64,000 bases of DNA from Laburnicola sp. R22_1 (GCA_014281115.1 JACONQ010000016.1:1550001-1614000); one strand, 5' to 3'. Positions 1 to 11,880 are shown, counted from the stretch's first letter. Numbers and translations: made by a program. Notes: generated from the sequence alone by a model not told the origin.

Positions 1-354
1 GTGGGCTGATATCGTAGAAATAACGAGAGCTTGTCGGCACTCCTGCCGCCGTTCTGCTGGCGGTTTCCGCGAGTTCAATTGAATATTGGCTCTTCTCACA
101 CAGCAACTATATTTGAAGAATGAGTAGAGAAGCATAGCCTCGTAAAGGACTGAAGGACGTCTTAGCCTTGTATGCATCTTGGTCCGTGCGTGTTGCGAAA
201 TTCGTGAGACCCGTGAGGCACGTGATCTGTCATGTGACGAGGCTGTGCCCGGCCCGCAACTAAAATACAGCCAGCTTGCCCCGCACAACAAAGCTTCATT
301 GCATTTTATCAAACATCAACCGCCTCCTATTACATACCTTATCTTTTAAGTACA
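1..354. other. No gene seen; upstream of first small gene
   Basis: No coding frame with protein-like composition was found. The stretch ends in a C/T-rich run with several CAAC and CATC motifs just before the ATG at 355, which is usual for a fungal core promoter and leader. Confidence 0.4.
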
Positions 355-745
355 ATGTGTGAATGGGCTTGCAGGACCTACGCATCTTGTCGACGTATTC
401 CCAAACACGAAATCCGCTACCTCCGTGACAAGGCCATCCGCTCGTGTTTGTGGTGGTTAAAAGAAGAAAGGTCGTAAATGCACTGTGGAAGAGACCATAG
501 ATACGAGGGAGGCACGGGTATCAAATGACCTACTTGCGGCCGGCGCTGACGCAGGGGTGCACCTCTTGGAGCATAGTTTGACTGTGAGCGCCGCTGACCT
601 AGCTGTAAAGCGTTCAAGATGGCGAAGAGATGAATCACAGGATGCGGCGGCAAATGCTAGTTCATCGATAGATTTTAGTAATTTTAATCTGCGTGCAACG
701 TCCAAAGCAAAACAGAGTAAAAGCGATCCCACCTTAGCTTGCTGA
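355..745 (+). CDS. Small basic hypothetical protein, broken by one extra A
   Basis: Family not recognised. The ATG at 355 opens a frame with cysteines and a CLWWLK stretch. It stops at about 475, while a second open frame one base over continues with KGRKC and TREAR and runs to 745. Reading three instead of four A's at 459-462 would join them into a protein of about 129 residues, basic at the N-terminal end with a Ser/Ala-rich tail. No GT..AG intron in the overlap gives the same join. The continuity of composition makes a real gene likely, but whether the extra A is biological or a sequence error cannot be decided here. Confidence 0.45.
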
Positions 746-1147
746 GGGACGTTCACGCACAAGCGTAAACGTCTTGTACTTAGCCTAAGAAAAAATTTCA
801 CCACAGAAGTAAGCCTCTTTCAGCATATTAGCAGCATTTAGTTTAATTTCGTGCTCCTATGATAAGCCCTTAAGTGTGACATTATAAAGGTTTCGAATCA
901 TCGCACCAAACCTTTCCAACAACTCCATAGGATACGCCCGAAATGGTACCGGTCGTGGTGCCAGCTTGCAAAGGGTGTGGATATCGGAGACGCCTCCTTA
1001 CACCCTTACGCTCCTTCAACCTTGCTCAATTCGGAATGTGAGCGCTCAAGTTGCTGCACTGTACAAGGATTCATTTCTGGTCTGATTCCTCAAGCAATAG
1101 TCCTACAGCGACTATCATCGTGACGGGACACACCGACGGGGAATCAA

Positions 1148-1156
1148 CATATAAAT
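1148..1156 (+). promoter_or_regulatory. TATA-like box
   Basis: An ATATAAAT motif lies about 50 bp upstream of the ATG at 1203 and is followed by a pyrimidine-rich leader. The spacing fits a TATA element for the membrane-protein gene downstream. Confidence 0.4.
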
Positions 1157-1202
1157 GCCTCTCCGCCTACCTGCTCTATGTCTTTCACTCTAATCCTCCA
1201 AA

Positions 1203-2142
1203 ATGGAATTCATTTATCACAGCCTAATTGCTTGCTCATCTGTCGGTCTACTTCTGAGTCCCGTATTGTTATACATGGATTGTAGAACACCAAATACATC
1301 TCGAGCGCATCCAGTCCCTTGGGAAGACAGCAAACTAGAAAGACCTCTCACATTTCTCTTCGGCATCGGTCAAATGGCGTTATTCACTGCGAGTATTGCT
1401 GCAGCTGTCATCAGTCTTAACCAGGAAGATCAGGTCTATTGGCTTGATGCGATCCTTCTAAGCACTCTTCAATTCTGCACTGGAATCAATGTAAGGGGCA
1501 TGCCCGAGAATTTTGTTATTTAGGCTTACAGATTAAACAGCTCGCCCGAGTAATACGATACTTGGCATTTCTGTCTTGGGCCACCCCTTTTATATATGCC
1601 ACCTATGGGGTGTCGACGACTTTTCACTTAGTCTATCTTACAAAGTAAGACGCTCTCTGCTAGAACCCGCTCCTTTACTTATCAGAATAGAAAAGAGGGC
1701 GCCCCGATTCCTGACGATTTCTTTCTTTATATGACTATTTCGCCACTGCTCTCCCTAACGGTAGTAGGCTGGCGATTAAAACAGCATATGAGCTCTGGAC
1801 AGCACAAGAAGAATTACATACGCTTTCTAAGTGCACTTAGTCTTTCTAACGCAATTACGGGGTTGGGCGCTCTTGCTGTGGCTGTTGTCTTTTACATCTT
1901 CTCGTATCAAGACAGGCAAGTGAGTAGTACGCTTCGTCAGTGCACACTTTTGGTATGTGTATTCACTATCTATACGTAGTGTACGCTAACCTGGGAAGGG
2001 CTGCCTCTTTACACAGCTATCTTGTCCTTTAATCTTTTGTTTTATGAGCATGGAACGGATTACTAAGAGGATTCTCATTCAGATAGGTATACTACGTGCA
2101 TTTCATGCTGAGGATGATGAGGTAGAATTACAGCCTCCATGA
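1203..2142 (+). CDS. Polytopic membrane protein, four exons
   Basis: Not assignable to a named family. The exons I support are 1203-1490, 1532-1644, 1691-1919 and 2017-2142, giving 251 residues. Donors are GTAAGG, GTAAGA and GTGAGT. The 97-nt third intron has a GCTAAC branch site, while the first is unusually short at 41 nt. The protein has about six hydrophobic segments: SVGLLLSPVLLY near residue 15, GIGQMALFTASIAAAV near 55, LDAILLSTLQF near 85, then after each splice IRYLAFLSWATPFIYA, MTISPLLSLTVVGW and LGALAVAVVFYIFSY. The tail is acidic (AEDDEVELQPP). Its layout recalls the 26.0-27.5 kb gene, but I see no clear residue-level match. Exon phases all agree, which is the main support. Confidence 0.65.
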
Positions 2143-5100
2143 TACTGTACGACAGCGATGGAGTCATTGGCTCCCACTAGCGACTGAATATTCATCGTTG
2201 GCAATGAGTTGGCGAGATGCACGGTATCCACCTCGTCATTGTGGTGTGGGTGAGATGATTCACGGTCTCGAGTCGTTTCCTCGTCGTCTCTCAGGTGGCT
2301 TCCACTGATGCCTGGCTCATGTGGACTGTTGTAGGAAACGACCGTACTCCCTGTGCCGTGTCAGAATGTCAGCGTGGAACCCTTAATCCACAAGAGTAGT
2401 GATACTTGCCTTGGCTGCAATCCTCAAGGGCAGGTTCGTTCGAGTTCTCTTGGTGCTCATGCTCTAAGCTTCCGTTTACGCTTTCGATGGCAGAGTCGTC
2501 GGCAGTGCGAGTTTCACTGCCCCACGAACTGCCACCACTACCGTCACCGGGCTCTTCACCTCCTGCAGCCATGTTAGCCATCATCCTATACCCAACACAC
2601 GAGATGTTGCCTCGTCAGCCGTAAAGAGCGCCTACCTGTTAAATCTATGTAGTCGACTACATCTGGGGTCTTTATATAGTCCTCTCCAGTTTAGGTTGAG
2701 CCTTCATTCCCTTTCTAGAACTGGCAGCCCGAGCAGTCCCGGAGTGCTTCTCGTACTTCGGGGCACGCAGTTTTGCCGCATTGGAGGGATCGTACTGAAT
2801 GAAGTCTGGAAGGGCTGTATTTACAGTGCCATAAAAAGAGGCAGTCCTGATCATTGCTTGTGGTCGCTTGTTGAGATGGGTTCTTGGTTGGCCAAGGAGA
2901 GCGAAGACGTGGAAGTTTAAATAGGTGAAGATTCCACACGTACAACCCCCTATTGCACAGGGCATACCAAAGCAGGCTAAGGCCGTGTCTTGAGCGACCT
3001 CGTGCCGCGGAAATAATCCAGGGATAATGTCTAGCGTCCTTGATGCATGACGAGAAGGATCGCATCAGGTTGATTGCACCTTCCTTACCGTTGCCCCTGC
3101 ATGAAGCACTTTCTCGTCATTCGCAGCATCCGTTGGCCAAAAAGGGAAAGCAGCGACGACGGCTGCATTGGTGGCAAGGCCATGCCATCAGAGTTTCGTC
3201 CTCTCTCGCGGATAAGACTGGTAGGCCCTGGTCCTTGCACTCACTGCCCGACGACGAGACCTGGAAAGCTCTTCGTCAGCAGACGGTTCTCTGATCGTCG
3301 ATGAGCCCGAGACCAAGTTCAGACCCAGGTCCAGGCCGGTGCTCCCAAGTTCCAAGAAGGCAGGGCTTCAATATACGTCTGCGCCGCTTTAAGGACCTGC
3401 TGCAGTGACTGGCGTAGGCATCATCTGGTAACAATGGCATGCATTTCTACAGTCACCAACAGGCCACGTAAGGTGCCTTGTGAGGTCGCGTAGCTAACAG
3501 GTCGCCGGTCAAGTTCCACCGCGACGACACCCACTCCGACTTGCATACTTAGGCTACGTGACCGCCTGATTCTATTGGACATGCACTCTCTGGGAATGGG
3601 CAGTGGCCAGGTACACACGGCCGCGCCAGAACGAGCGTGCACTCGGATTTCCACGAGTGCCTCCGCAGCAGGTGAGGAAGTGACATGCCGAGATCCTCTA
3701 GACTGATTTTCAAGCCTGGGTGGAAAGCCGAGCTCTTACTGAAAATGCACATGGTGGTGCGGCCCTCGCATAAAGCCCCCTCGCTGTCGGACGAAAACGT
3801 GCGCAGGTATCCCACCAATTCGCGCGTTCAGCAAGATCTCCTTCACCTTCCGGAGCACATACGCCAGTCCTTCACGCTCCTCGCCATCAAGTTCCAGGCA
3901 TGACGCTCAGTCCTTTGATACCCAAAATCCTTGTCCTCCTCGATTCGCATCCGCAGCCACCCAGGTATCTCACCAGCCGCTCTATGGCATCCTCACTCTC
4001 CGCGGCGGCGGCGTCCTCAGCCCTGAGCTCGATTCTATTATTGTCGGAGGGAATGCAGAAGTTAGCGCGGCAATGCTATCGCGCGACGGGCTGTTCGCTC
4101 GGCAAGGGGGCTTCTAGTGCCGTCTTAGCTAGTAGGCGGACTAAAGGTATTCCTCTTATTAAGGATTAGTGCGCTCGCATTCGAAGCTGTCCTGGCTGCT
4201 GATACGCCGTAGGTAGGCAGGACTTTAGTGTCGGTATTGCGTCTTGGTCGCATGGTGTTGGGTGGTGCGCGTTGATATTGTATAGGTATAGGGTGCGGAA
4301 GAGGTCGCACGCTTCCGCCTCAGCGATAGGCGAGAATTGGAGGTGGAGAGTTGTTGGGACAGGGCGCTGGCGGAGGTGCGGGCTCGCGCAGAAGGGCTTC
4401 TCGTCGGTCGGCGGAGGCGTCAACGGCGGATCTGCCAAGTTAGAAGACGGTATGATATGTTAATGCGCCTCTATAATATAGCATAGCCGTAAGTTGTGCT
4501 GCATCGCGAAGGTTGCTAACGTTAAATGCTGTCGCGCAGACGGACAAGCTGTGCGCTCAAGTTGACTCAGCAGCAGCATCACACATCTGCTAGGACATAT
4601 AACATGCCTGTGGCTAGAGGGCGACCCAGCAACAATTTAACGTCTGAGAGCTTCGACATCTAAGAGATCTCCTTTATCCACTTCAACCATGATGTGTCTG
4701 GTGTCAATCCGCAGGATACCGTATCTGTAGGTGTTGAGAGATGAGGATATTTATCTCGAACACTCTTTTCCTTCACTTCCGATCGTTCACAGAGGGTGGG
4801 GCGTGATTGCTGAGTCAGCTAGCGTGTGGCGCCGAGACAAATGTAATTCTTTCGACTTTTGTCGCCAATAATCCCGCTCGGACGGAGGATTGTTCGTCTT
4901 AGATCGCGAGCTACGATCTATGCGAGTGCGTTGCGTGTGAGTATTTGCTCAAGGAGTGGTTGCAAAAAGGATATTCATTAAATTCAGGTAGAAGCGTTGA
5001 GATTAGGATGTCCGCAGATATCATTTTTGCCGGGACGCTCGGGCCTCTCACGTGCTGGGCCAAATGCGGGGTGTCGCTGCCCAAGCACAATCATCTATTA

Positions 5101-5238
5101 GCCGCCTGCCGCTTAACTCCGTAGATTCGCCGAAACTAAACCTCGCTCCCCGCCTGTATCTCTCCAACACGCTTTCAACGAATCCTAATTCCTTCTCCGT
5201 CCATTACCACTAAAGTACACTGTCTTCAATTGGTTTTG
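2143..5238. other. Gene-poor stretch with decayed repeat DNA
   Basis: Only short, overlapping open frames on both strands with low-complexity translation are present, apart from the 456-bp dispersed repeat at 3820-4275. The 3040-3900 segment has several frames of 70-90 codons whose translations are not protein-like. I read this as degenerate transposon-type sequence without being able to name the family. Confidence 0.4.
3820..4275. repeat. Dispersed 456-bp repeat, copy A
   Basis: This segment matches 14631-15086 along its full length and in the same orientation, from the shared CGCGCGTTCAG to GGTGGTGCGCGT. About 20 differences are visible, and nearly all are C/T or G/A transitions in both directions. 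The flanks on both sides are unrelated. In both copies one forward frame opens with the same short peptide (MTLSPLIPKILVLL) but stops after about 90 codons. It is probably a fragment of a RIP-affected transposable element; the family is unknown. Confidence 0.75.
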
Positions 5239-5735
5239 ATGGCCAGTAACTCTACCAGTCCGGCACGCGTCTGCATCCGCGTCCGCGTTACAGACGTGCC
5301 AGGCAATCCTCTCAACCGCACAGCAACGTTAGGTGAAGAGTTCTGCAGCAAGATACTCGACCGACCTTTCCAGCCAATACTAGGACCTTCGGGATACGAT
5401 CATGATCACATCCCTCCCTCCTTCGATTCACCCAATCCGGTGCTGGTTTGGTTCGTCTACGACTTCAACGTAACATGCGAGCTTACAAAGGAACAACTGA
5501 ACGATATTCCGCACTGCGTCTATTTTGCAAGCCGACAACGCACCGGCGAGCTGTAAGCCCACTATTGTCTCTGGCGCTTGGCTACTTAACGTCTATTCGT
5601 AGGGAGTTCATCTCGCGGGATAGCTGGATCGATAAGGCTAGGGAAAGGGCGAAGATGTATACATGGGGCGGGAGGCAGGAGCAGGAGGAGTTGCGCGAAA
5701 TGCGAAATCGCAGAGTCCCAAAGGGAACTGGATGA
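5239..5735 (+). CDS. Hypothetical protein, two exons
   Basis: The exons are 5239-5552 and 5603-5735. The 50-nt intron has a GTAAGC donor, a CTTAAC branch region and a TAG acceptor, and it restores frame into a basic second exon (FISRDSWIDKARERAKMYTW, then a Glu/Arg-rich stretch). The product is about 148 residues. I chose the first ATG in frame; the open frame starts upstream only with a TTG. The first exon has the feel of a small folded domain (CIRVRVTDVPGNPLNR, then VLVWFVYDFNVTCELT), and the second looks like a charged helix. No recognised family. Confidence 0.6.
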
Positions 5736-6994
5736 GAGGTGGTTGATGAATAACTATCGCATTGCCAATCAAGCTTTAAGGTGTCTCTGGCGGTGTCTCT
5801 CTTCTACATTCTGGACAATCTACGTCGTTCTCATCTTCACCGGCGATATGAATTGTGTCCCGCTGCACACACGTTGGTAGGCGGTTCTGGCGGGCTTGTG
5901 TGCACTTCGCAATATACTTGAGTTTCATATTGGAATTCTGCCCCCAGCCATCGCCTCTTTGTCGGTGTATATCCGCACACCTGAAACGCGCAACGACATT
6001 AGAGCACATCTATTGTATTATTAGAGAATCCTGAGCTTGCGACGGAATTTTCAATACATTCTTGTCCTTCTCACAACTTTCTAATGGTGGACTAGTCACG
6101 GGCTATAGAACACCAGCGAGCAAACGGCAAGCCCGTGACAGCTAAAGAAGCGTGGATTGTGGGTGAACTCTTAGTGGTACAGGAGGTTGGCGGGATGGTG
6201 AGTGGGCGCGTTGGCGTAGGAGTTGGCGAGGACGATGCTGGAACGCGATTGCGGTAAATACAACTAGATCTAGCTGAGAGCAGAAGGAGCTGAGAGCGGA
6301 GACGGTGCGTCAGCGGCACCCGACCTTCAGAATCCTTGGGCTTAGTCCTAGAGCACAGGCTTAACGCAGCTTGACTGCACGTCCCTCTCGATGTCCCGCT
6401 GGAAACCTCTATCATTGGTCGCCCTGTTCCTTCCGAGAGCCTTCCGGAAAGCCTTGGGAGCTTGCAGGCGACGCTAATCGCAACGAGGCGGGTGACGAGG
6501 ATGGTAGCCCAGCCGGCTCGCGCCTAGTGGACGGCAGCGGGTCCGAGGTACGCTAGCCACCACCATGCGCAGGGCGTCAACGCCAAAAGTCTCTGGAAAC
6601 CATCATTTGCAGCTGATTAAAGAAGTGGGTCCCTGATGGGTCACGCACGTGATGCTCCGCGCTCGAGAAGGCAGGAGCTTTCCATGTGGGCTTTCAGGCA
6701 TCGGGTTGCTGTGCCGTTATCGACTCATCAAAGGACGCCGCGATCATGCGGGCGATTATAGCTGACTTTGAAATGGTCATCGGCGAAAGAAAGTCAAGCA
6801 CAAGAACTACAACAGGCTACCTCTGATGGAAACTCCGGCGGAGGGCGCGGTGTTCTCTATGCCCGTTCACTCATGCCTCGTTCTCCTTGTGTCTGTCCGC
6901 AACCTCCGTCTCCTCTTGCTAATTGATTCACCCAACGGAACTCTCCCGGGGCTGTACCTTGTGGCGGCGGCGGCAGCGGCGGCGATTGATGCTG
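5736..6994. other. No gene seen
   Basis: Open frames on either strand are under 110 codons, overlap one another and have arbitrary composition. A GCG/GGC-rich tract (6962-6990) gives runs of Ala or Ser on the two strands and explains some of the open frames. Confidence 0.35.
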
Positions 6995-7568
6995 CTATAA
7001 GGATGCTGACGGAGGAGGATGGGGTATAAGCTGGGCAGCGTTCGCGGGTGTACATTCGTGTGATGTTGGTCCTTGGGGAGGGATAGATCCAGGCGGCCGT
7101 GTCGACGTCGTCGATGGATGCAATTGAAAGGCGGCAGTGTTTGCGCGCGCGTTCATTTCCTGTTTCCCTAGCTGCCAATGCATGCACTCAGCCGATTGCC
7201 ACGGAACGCCCATTTGGTCTGCTGCTTTTTGCCACATTTCGCTTTTGAAACTAGATTGATTTGTTAGCATGAGAACACAATCGCGTACAGAAGATCTGAT
7301 GGCGGCTACGCTACCAGTAATGGATACGGCAAATGCTGACAATGCTGTAATGTGTGACGACAGATATGTGCAGGTGATTTTGCGTTTTACATACCGAGCA
7401 TAAAGCCCCACAAGCTTATCCATCTTTTTCATCGTCCCGGCGAAAGCGCTTCTCTAAGTAGTTCTGGTAGCGTAGACGGCACGAGACAGCGCTTCTGCCC
7501 ACGCCGTCCAGGCCTTTGGCTTTTGCGATCTCGTCCCACTTTATGCCTTGTGTGGTCCGTCGTGCCAT
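6995..7568 (-). CDS. SANT/Myb-like protein, two exons, one-base frame break
   Basis: Reading the minus strand from the ATG at 7566-7568, exon 1 (7395-7568) encodes a SANT/Myb-type helix set: WDEIAKAKGLDGVGRSAVSC followed by RLRYQNYLEKR. A 144-nt intron (7251-7394; GTATGT donor, GCTAAC branch, TAG acceptor) leads to exon 2, which reads KSEMWQKAADQMGVPW and then ECMHWQLGKQEM. Tryptophan spacing and RYQNYLEK are typical of a Myb-like family common in filamentous ascomycetes, with a Pro/Thr-rich tail of variable length. The exons join only if one A is removed from the A5 run (T's at 7425-7429 on the plus strand). The product would then be about 142 residues, probably nuclear. DNA binding is inferred from the fold, not shown. 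Confidence 0.6.
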
Positions 7569-8349
7569 AGATAGTCGCGAGTGAAGAAGGGCCCGTTGCT
7601 CACTCTCTTTTGGCGGCCCTCGCGGAGGAGTGCGCCGGCGACGTTGCAGGGCATCTTCTATCTGAAAGGGTTAGTAGAGGGCGCTGGCGGGTGAGGGAGA
7701 TTAAGGGTACCTGATTGCTCGCGGTCGCCCGTACCCCGCGGTCTGTCGTGTGTGTGTGGTGGTGTTGGGGGAGGGGGCGCGCTGACGGAGTTGGCAATGA
7801 CGCCAGAGTCCAATGCGCCAATGCCTTATCGTATCGCCTTTGGGTATGTGGGAGACGCGTTGGAGATTGCGCTGAGTGAGCGGAGGGTAGGTGCAGCAGT
7901 GAACGGAGGGCGTGAGCGGAGGGGGTAGGCGGAGGGGGTAGGCGCGGGGCGTGTTACGGTTGGAGAGGATATCGTGCGCGACTGACTGTTCGCTCAGTGA
8001 GACATTCGCAATTGATAACAATGTTGCGGAATGTATGAGGTATGGGAGGGACGGCGATGATGGGATCTGAGGTGGGGACGCCGCGATTGACAGGGTTTGA
8101 GGGCAGACTCGAGCGCACGACAGTGCGGCCGGTGCCGTCAAATCCAGCATCTTCACGTGATCGTCGCCGCGCTACACAGCGGGGCAGCGGAACCCTACGC
8201 CTGGCTCTTCGTGCGGGGCCACGGATGGCTCGCGGTGACTTTCCTCAGCGCGATTCCTCCCACCTGAAAGCCGTCGCATGACTTTTCTATCACATCAGTC
8301 GAGTCGCCTGATGTTCTTTCCTTGGTAGTTGAGCTACGATCAATTTCTG
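7569..8349. other. No gene seen; short G-rich direct repeat
   Basis: A 13-bp unit (GGAGGGGGTAGGC) occurs twice in tandem at 7918-7943 inside a purine-rich stretch. Otherwise there are only short low-complexity frames. The region separates the divergently transcribed Myb-like gene and the three-exon gene at 8350. Confidence 0.35.
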
Positions 8350-8935
8350 ATGATATCGTTCCATCGTGCGAACAAGAAGCTGCCACCACCCCGCCTTGAT
8401 AGGCTTCAATTTTTCCTTGCACTGTTGGGCACCAACGCATTCAAGTACATCAACCCGTTTCTTCCCACTTGCATCGCTGACTACTCCAGACTTATTTTTG
8501 CAGTACACTTCCGCATAATCCGAATCCGCTCCTCCGCCGAGAGTACCTACCTAGAAACCCCGTTGATCCGGAGCTTCAAACCTTTCTCATCAGAATACTA
8601 GCAACCTTCGTCTCAAACGGAAAACAACGAACGCGCCTTACCTCGATGGTAAATGTGTGCATTCTAGATAGTTCGTGTCTAACATGTTACAGGCTTTTAA
8701 AGCGCTTCCACTCGATCCAGCAGTAGACTTCACGAACGCCGATACGCGCCCTGTTAGGATTATCAAAGGCAGAGGGTCAATGGTATACTGGAAAGGATGC
8801 AACGTAAGCGTTATCTGGAAAGATGACCAAGGCAAGGAGCACACAAGGCCGCTTAAGGGTGTGCCTGACGGGCAAGGTGTTGTCAATTCGGGTACGGAAT
8901 TATACATTGTTGATGGAGAAGTGAAAGAAGGCTAG
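8350..8935 (+). CDS. Hypothetical protein, three exons
   Basis: The exons are 8350-8444, 8504-8648 and 8693-8935. The introns are 59 nt (GTACAT donor, GCTGAC branch) and 44 nt (GTAAAT donor, CTAAC branch). Phases agree and the product is about 160 residues. Exon 2 reads as LLRREYLPRNPVDPELQTF, and the last exon as an apparent beta-rich domain (SMVYWKGCNVSVIWKDDQGK, then ELYIVDGEVKEG). The short-intron join is supported because exon 2 is coding in only that frame. The start is the first in-frame ATG and could lie further upstream behind another intron. The stop is only 21 bp from the stop of the convergent gene on the minus strand. No named family. Confidence 0.55.
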
Positions 8936-8956
8936 TATTCTTTCCGGGCTTCGATT

Positions 8957-9965
8957 TTAGTTGTATAACTTGTTCTGTAATTCAAGCCCTGCTTTCAACC
9001 CAATAGATAGGTTGACAATAGCCCCCCTGTTCCCTTCAAACAACATTGACACACACTCAGTAACGCTCTTTCCTTCCGCCATTTCCCTCTCGCGTACAGC
9101 ACACTCACTTATTGCCTTATATATTTCAGATCCGAACACCTTGACAATATTCTCTTTCGAGACACCTTTCAGAGTCGCTTCAGAGTTGGGTATGATCGTA
9201 CTGAACCCACTTTCCAGGGTGACATGCAGAACGTCTTCCGCCCACCGGACTTTTGCATCAAACAAGGTGTGCGCGAGCTGTTCCACGTCTTTTGCGCATA
9301 TATCCAGACTCATGAGGCATTGGACCGGTCCTACCCAGTTCGGAAATACCATTGTTATCGCCGCTTTCGACTCGCCATTGATCGTGATCCGTCCGATCGC
9401 ATCGCAAATGTATCTGTTGAAAACTTTGGTGATCCCCTGTAACAAGGCATTCTCAAACACTTGTCTATCAGTTTTGTACGAAGAGAAGTAGAACACTTGA
9501 CGTACCCCTACCCTCAACGTTCCTGCCGACTCTCGTGAAGGTACCATCTCCAAGGTTTGCTTTTTGAAGTATTGGTTGCGTTTCGTGTTGCCCAGGACCC
9601 TGACAAGCACCAGGCACACCTAGCTCTTTGGCGAACGAGGAAAATCGGGGACATAGGACCTGTTCGTTGTCTTTGTTGGCGGCAATCGTTTGGATCAGGG
9701 CCTTGAGATCAGCAACTTTGGTTGCCTTCAACGTCCTCCCAGATAAGGCGACGGCGCATAGCAGGAAACAGACGGGACCATATTCGAGCATTTTGCTGAA
9801 AAATAATTTTTGTTTTCGGGACGCCTCTGATAGTCCGGTCAAATTCTGCTGATTCAGAGCTCTATTGACACGATTCTTCTGGGGAGGAAGTAATTCCTCG
9901 AGGACCTTCAGTTGTTTTGAAGTTTCTATGACTTGCTCCCAGAGCTGGGCACTGTCCAGAGACAT
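8957..9965 (-). CDS. Hypothetical protein, probably two exons
   Basis: The minus strand shows two overlapping frames that together look like one protein. The first begins at the ATG at 9963-9965 (MSLDSAQLWEQVIET), just downstream of a 24-bp minisatellite. The second carries the C-terminal part (VFNRYICDAIGRITING, later DVEQLAHTLFDAKVRW) and stops at 8957. A 97-nt intron at 9523-9619 (GTGTGC donor, GGCAG acceptor) joins them in phase to 303 residues. The donor is weak, so a one-base indel is the alternative. N-terminal helices with a Gln/Asn-rich stretch are followed by what looks like an alpha/beta domain. No family recognised. Confidence 0.5.
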
Positions 9966-10000
9966 TCTTAAGGCTAAGCGAAATTTTTTGCTGCAAAAGG

Positions 10001-10215
10001 CGGGGAGAAGAATTGGTGGGAAAACGGAGAGAAGAAGTGGTGGGGAAAACGCGGAGAAGAAGTGGTGGGAAAACGCGGAGAAGAAGTGGTGGGAAAACGG
10101 GGAGAAGAAATGGTGGGAAAACGGGGAGAAGAAGTAGTGGGAAAGCGGGGAGAAAAAGTGGTGGGAAAACGGGGAGGAAAAGTGGGGGAAAACGGGGGAG
10201 GAAAAGTGGGGGAAA
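10001..10215. repeat. 24-bp purine-rich minisatellite, about nine copies
   Basis: Units of 23-25 bp of the form CGGGGAGAAGAAGTGGTGGG plus AAAA are repeated nine times with a few substitutions. The plus strand is almost purely G and A. It sits 36 bp upstream of the start codon of the minus-strand gene at 8957-9965, so on that strand the leader or promoter is a C/T tract. Long open frames across it in several registers are artefacts of the repeat. Confidence 0.85.
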
Positions 10216-10390
10216 CGGGGAGGAGATTGTGCATAGTCCCATTCTTTACGCGCCCCCAAGGCGCCGCTACCAACCTATTGGGTCGATAAGATCCAGAACT
10301 TTACGCCACATTCCCACCAATAATACATTACTGCGTGGCAGCAGCTTCCACCTTAGGCTTCGACATACACATCATGATCATCAATCTAGC

Positions 10391-10540
10391 ATGGCAACCG
10401 GCGAGATCGAAGAACCTACCAATTATTGCACGTTCAAGACGGGCACCCGCGGCGATGGATCTAAATACACATTCAAGGAATCCGACTGTGGCGATTCGAC
10501 ATGCAAATACTCAAAGAATTATACTGGACCAACAAAGTAG
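10391..10540 (+). CDS. Small cysteine-containing hypothetical peptide
   Basis: A 49-residue open frame starts at an ATG (MATGEIEEPTNYCTFKTG) and ends KNYTGPTK. Its composition is protein-like, with three cysteines (CTF, DCGD, TCKY) and Gly/Lys/Thr between them. There is no signal peptide. It lies between the minisatellite and the 3' end of a kinase-like gene on the other strand. It may be a genuine small cytosolic protein, but length alone gives weak support. Confidence 0.4.
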   Translation: MATGEIEEPTNYCTFKTGTRGDGSKYTFKESDCGDSTCKYSKNYTGPTK

Positions 10541-10746
10541 CAGCAACAGAATTGTGGGGACATCAGTGTATGTAAAGGGCCAGGTTACTCTGGTTGGATG
10601 TTAGGCTCACGTTCTTAAGTAGATCCAGGGCAAAGAATGGCTTTAGGGGTGGTGCCCCTCATTCAAGTCACGGGATGCAGTATCGTTTCCTTCCTGTTGT
10701 TGCTGTTCCTGAGCACCTTCTCTAAAACGAGCTCGAACGATTGACA

Positions 10747-11792
10747 TTACATTCCTTTCGTCTGGATTAGCCAATCCTGAATCTGCAAAATTCCGTCGTC
10801 GTCAACTTCCTGCTGCGCTGATGTGAGGTCTTCTCTTGTCCAGCCTCGAGTTCCTGCTTTGAGCCCTAATGGCTCTCCAATACGTCGGCACGAATCGAAA
10901 TCAACGATGACAGGGTCGCTTCCATTCATGACAATGTTGGCAGGATTAACATCGCAGTGGACGAATCCTACATCATGCAGGTGTTTTATGCCGTCCTTAA
11001 TGCCTTGAACACAGGCATCGATGTCCAAAGCATGTCCCTTCTTCACCCACTCTGACAAATTCTCCCCGTACCGTACGAAACAAAGACCTGTTATTCTACC
11101 ATCTGTCACCCTGCATCCGAGGTACTGAGCGATATTGGAATGGGGGTGCGTCCTCAAGACCTCGCACACTTTGGCCTCGCCTAAAAGAAGGCTAGCCACG
11201 TCGGTTGGAGCTTTCGTATTGCCATAATGTATCAAGTCCGGTTCTTTGATATGACAACCTTGAAGTAACGGTTCGGGAACGCGCGTGTAGTGGTGTGGGA
11301 ATAGTGGCCATATGTGCGAAATTGGAATTGATACAATCGAAAGCTCGGAGAGATCGACATTGGCGGCCGAGTGATAACGACGGTCGGAATTGGCGTAGTA
11401 GTACTGACTACCTTTCCTGAGTATGAGCTTGGTATGGGAGAATGCGAGCTCTCCACCATCCTCGACCCATGCCTCATTTTGTTTGCAAACTTCCATGTTC
11501 TAGTACAGTTAGTGTTCATTTTATGACGACGATGTGTCAACTTACGATTGAGCAGTAGATGCTGTGACGCTCAAGGTTTCGACAAGTCGATGAACAGGAG
11601 ACAGGCCACGCTTGCAGCAACTCTTCAACTGGCTCGTGCGCTGCCAAGGAGCGCGGGTCGATCAACAGGGATCATCTTGGTCAATTGCTTAGCCGAAGAC
11701 GTCTGTTCTTTCCAACCGCTTCCGCGACGCAACTTACCATAGGTAGCCACCAAATCCTCATGAGCACAAGTGAGACCATTTCTGATCGGCAT
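10747..11792 (-). CDS. Protein kinase-like protein, three exons
   Basis: The minus-strand exons are 11738-11792, 11546-11640 and 10747-11499. Intron 1 (97 nt) has a GTAAGT donor and GGCAG acceptor. Intron 2 (46 nt) has a GTAAGT donor, a CTAAC branch and a TAG acceptor. The 300-residue product carries a kinase catalytic loop, VHCDVNPANIVMN, so the usual HRDxKxxN is HCDVNPAN. The metal-binding motif reads DFD in place of DFG. An activation-segment-like GTRGW follows. The N-terminal lobe lacks a clear glycine loop and the domain is short for a kinase. It may be a diverged or inactive member of the fungal small-kinase families. The start is uncertain, because the frame continues upstream into a short-unit minisatellite. 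Confidence 0.65.
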
Positions 11793-11880
11793 TTCCAGCC
11801 CATCAGAACCAGCGAAAGTTCCTTCGCAGCTCGTGTGCTGCGCAGGTGTTCTCCGCAATAGCCCGGGGTGGCGGAAGACT

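Noticed and set aside
10013..10540. Plus-strand frame of 175 codons with RRSGGKT repeats
   Set aside because: Its first two thirds are the 24-bp minisatellite; only the last 50 codons, from the ATG at 10391, look like a protein.
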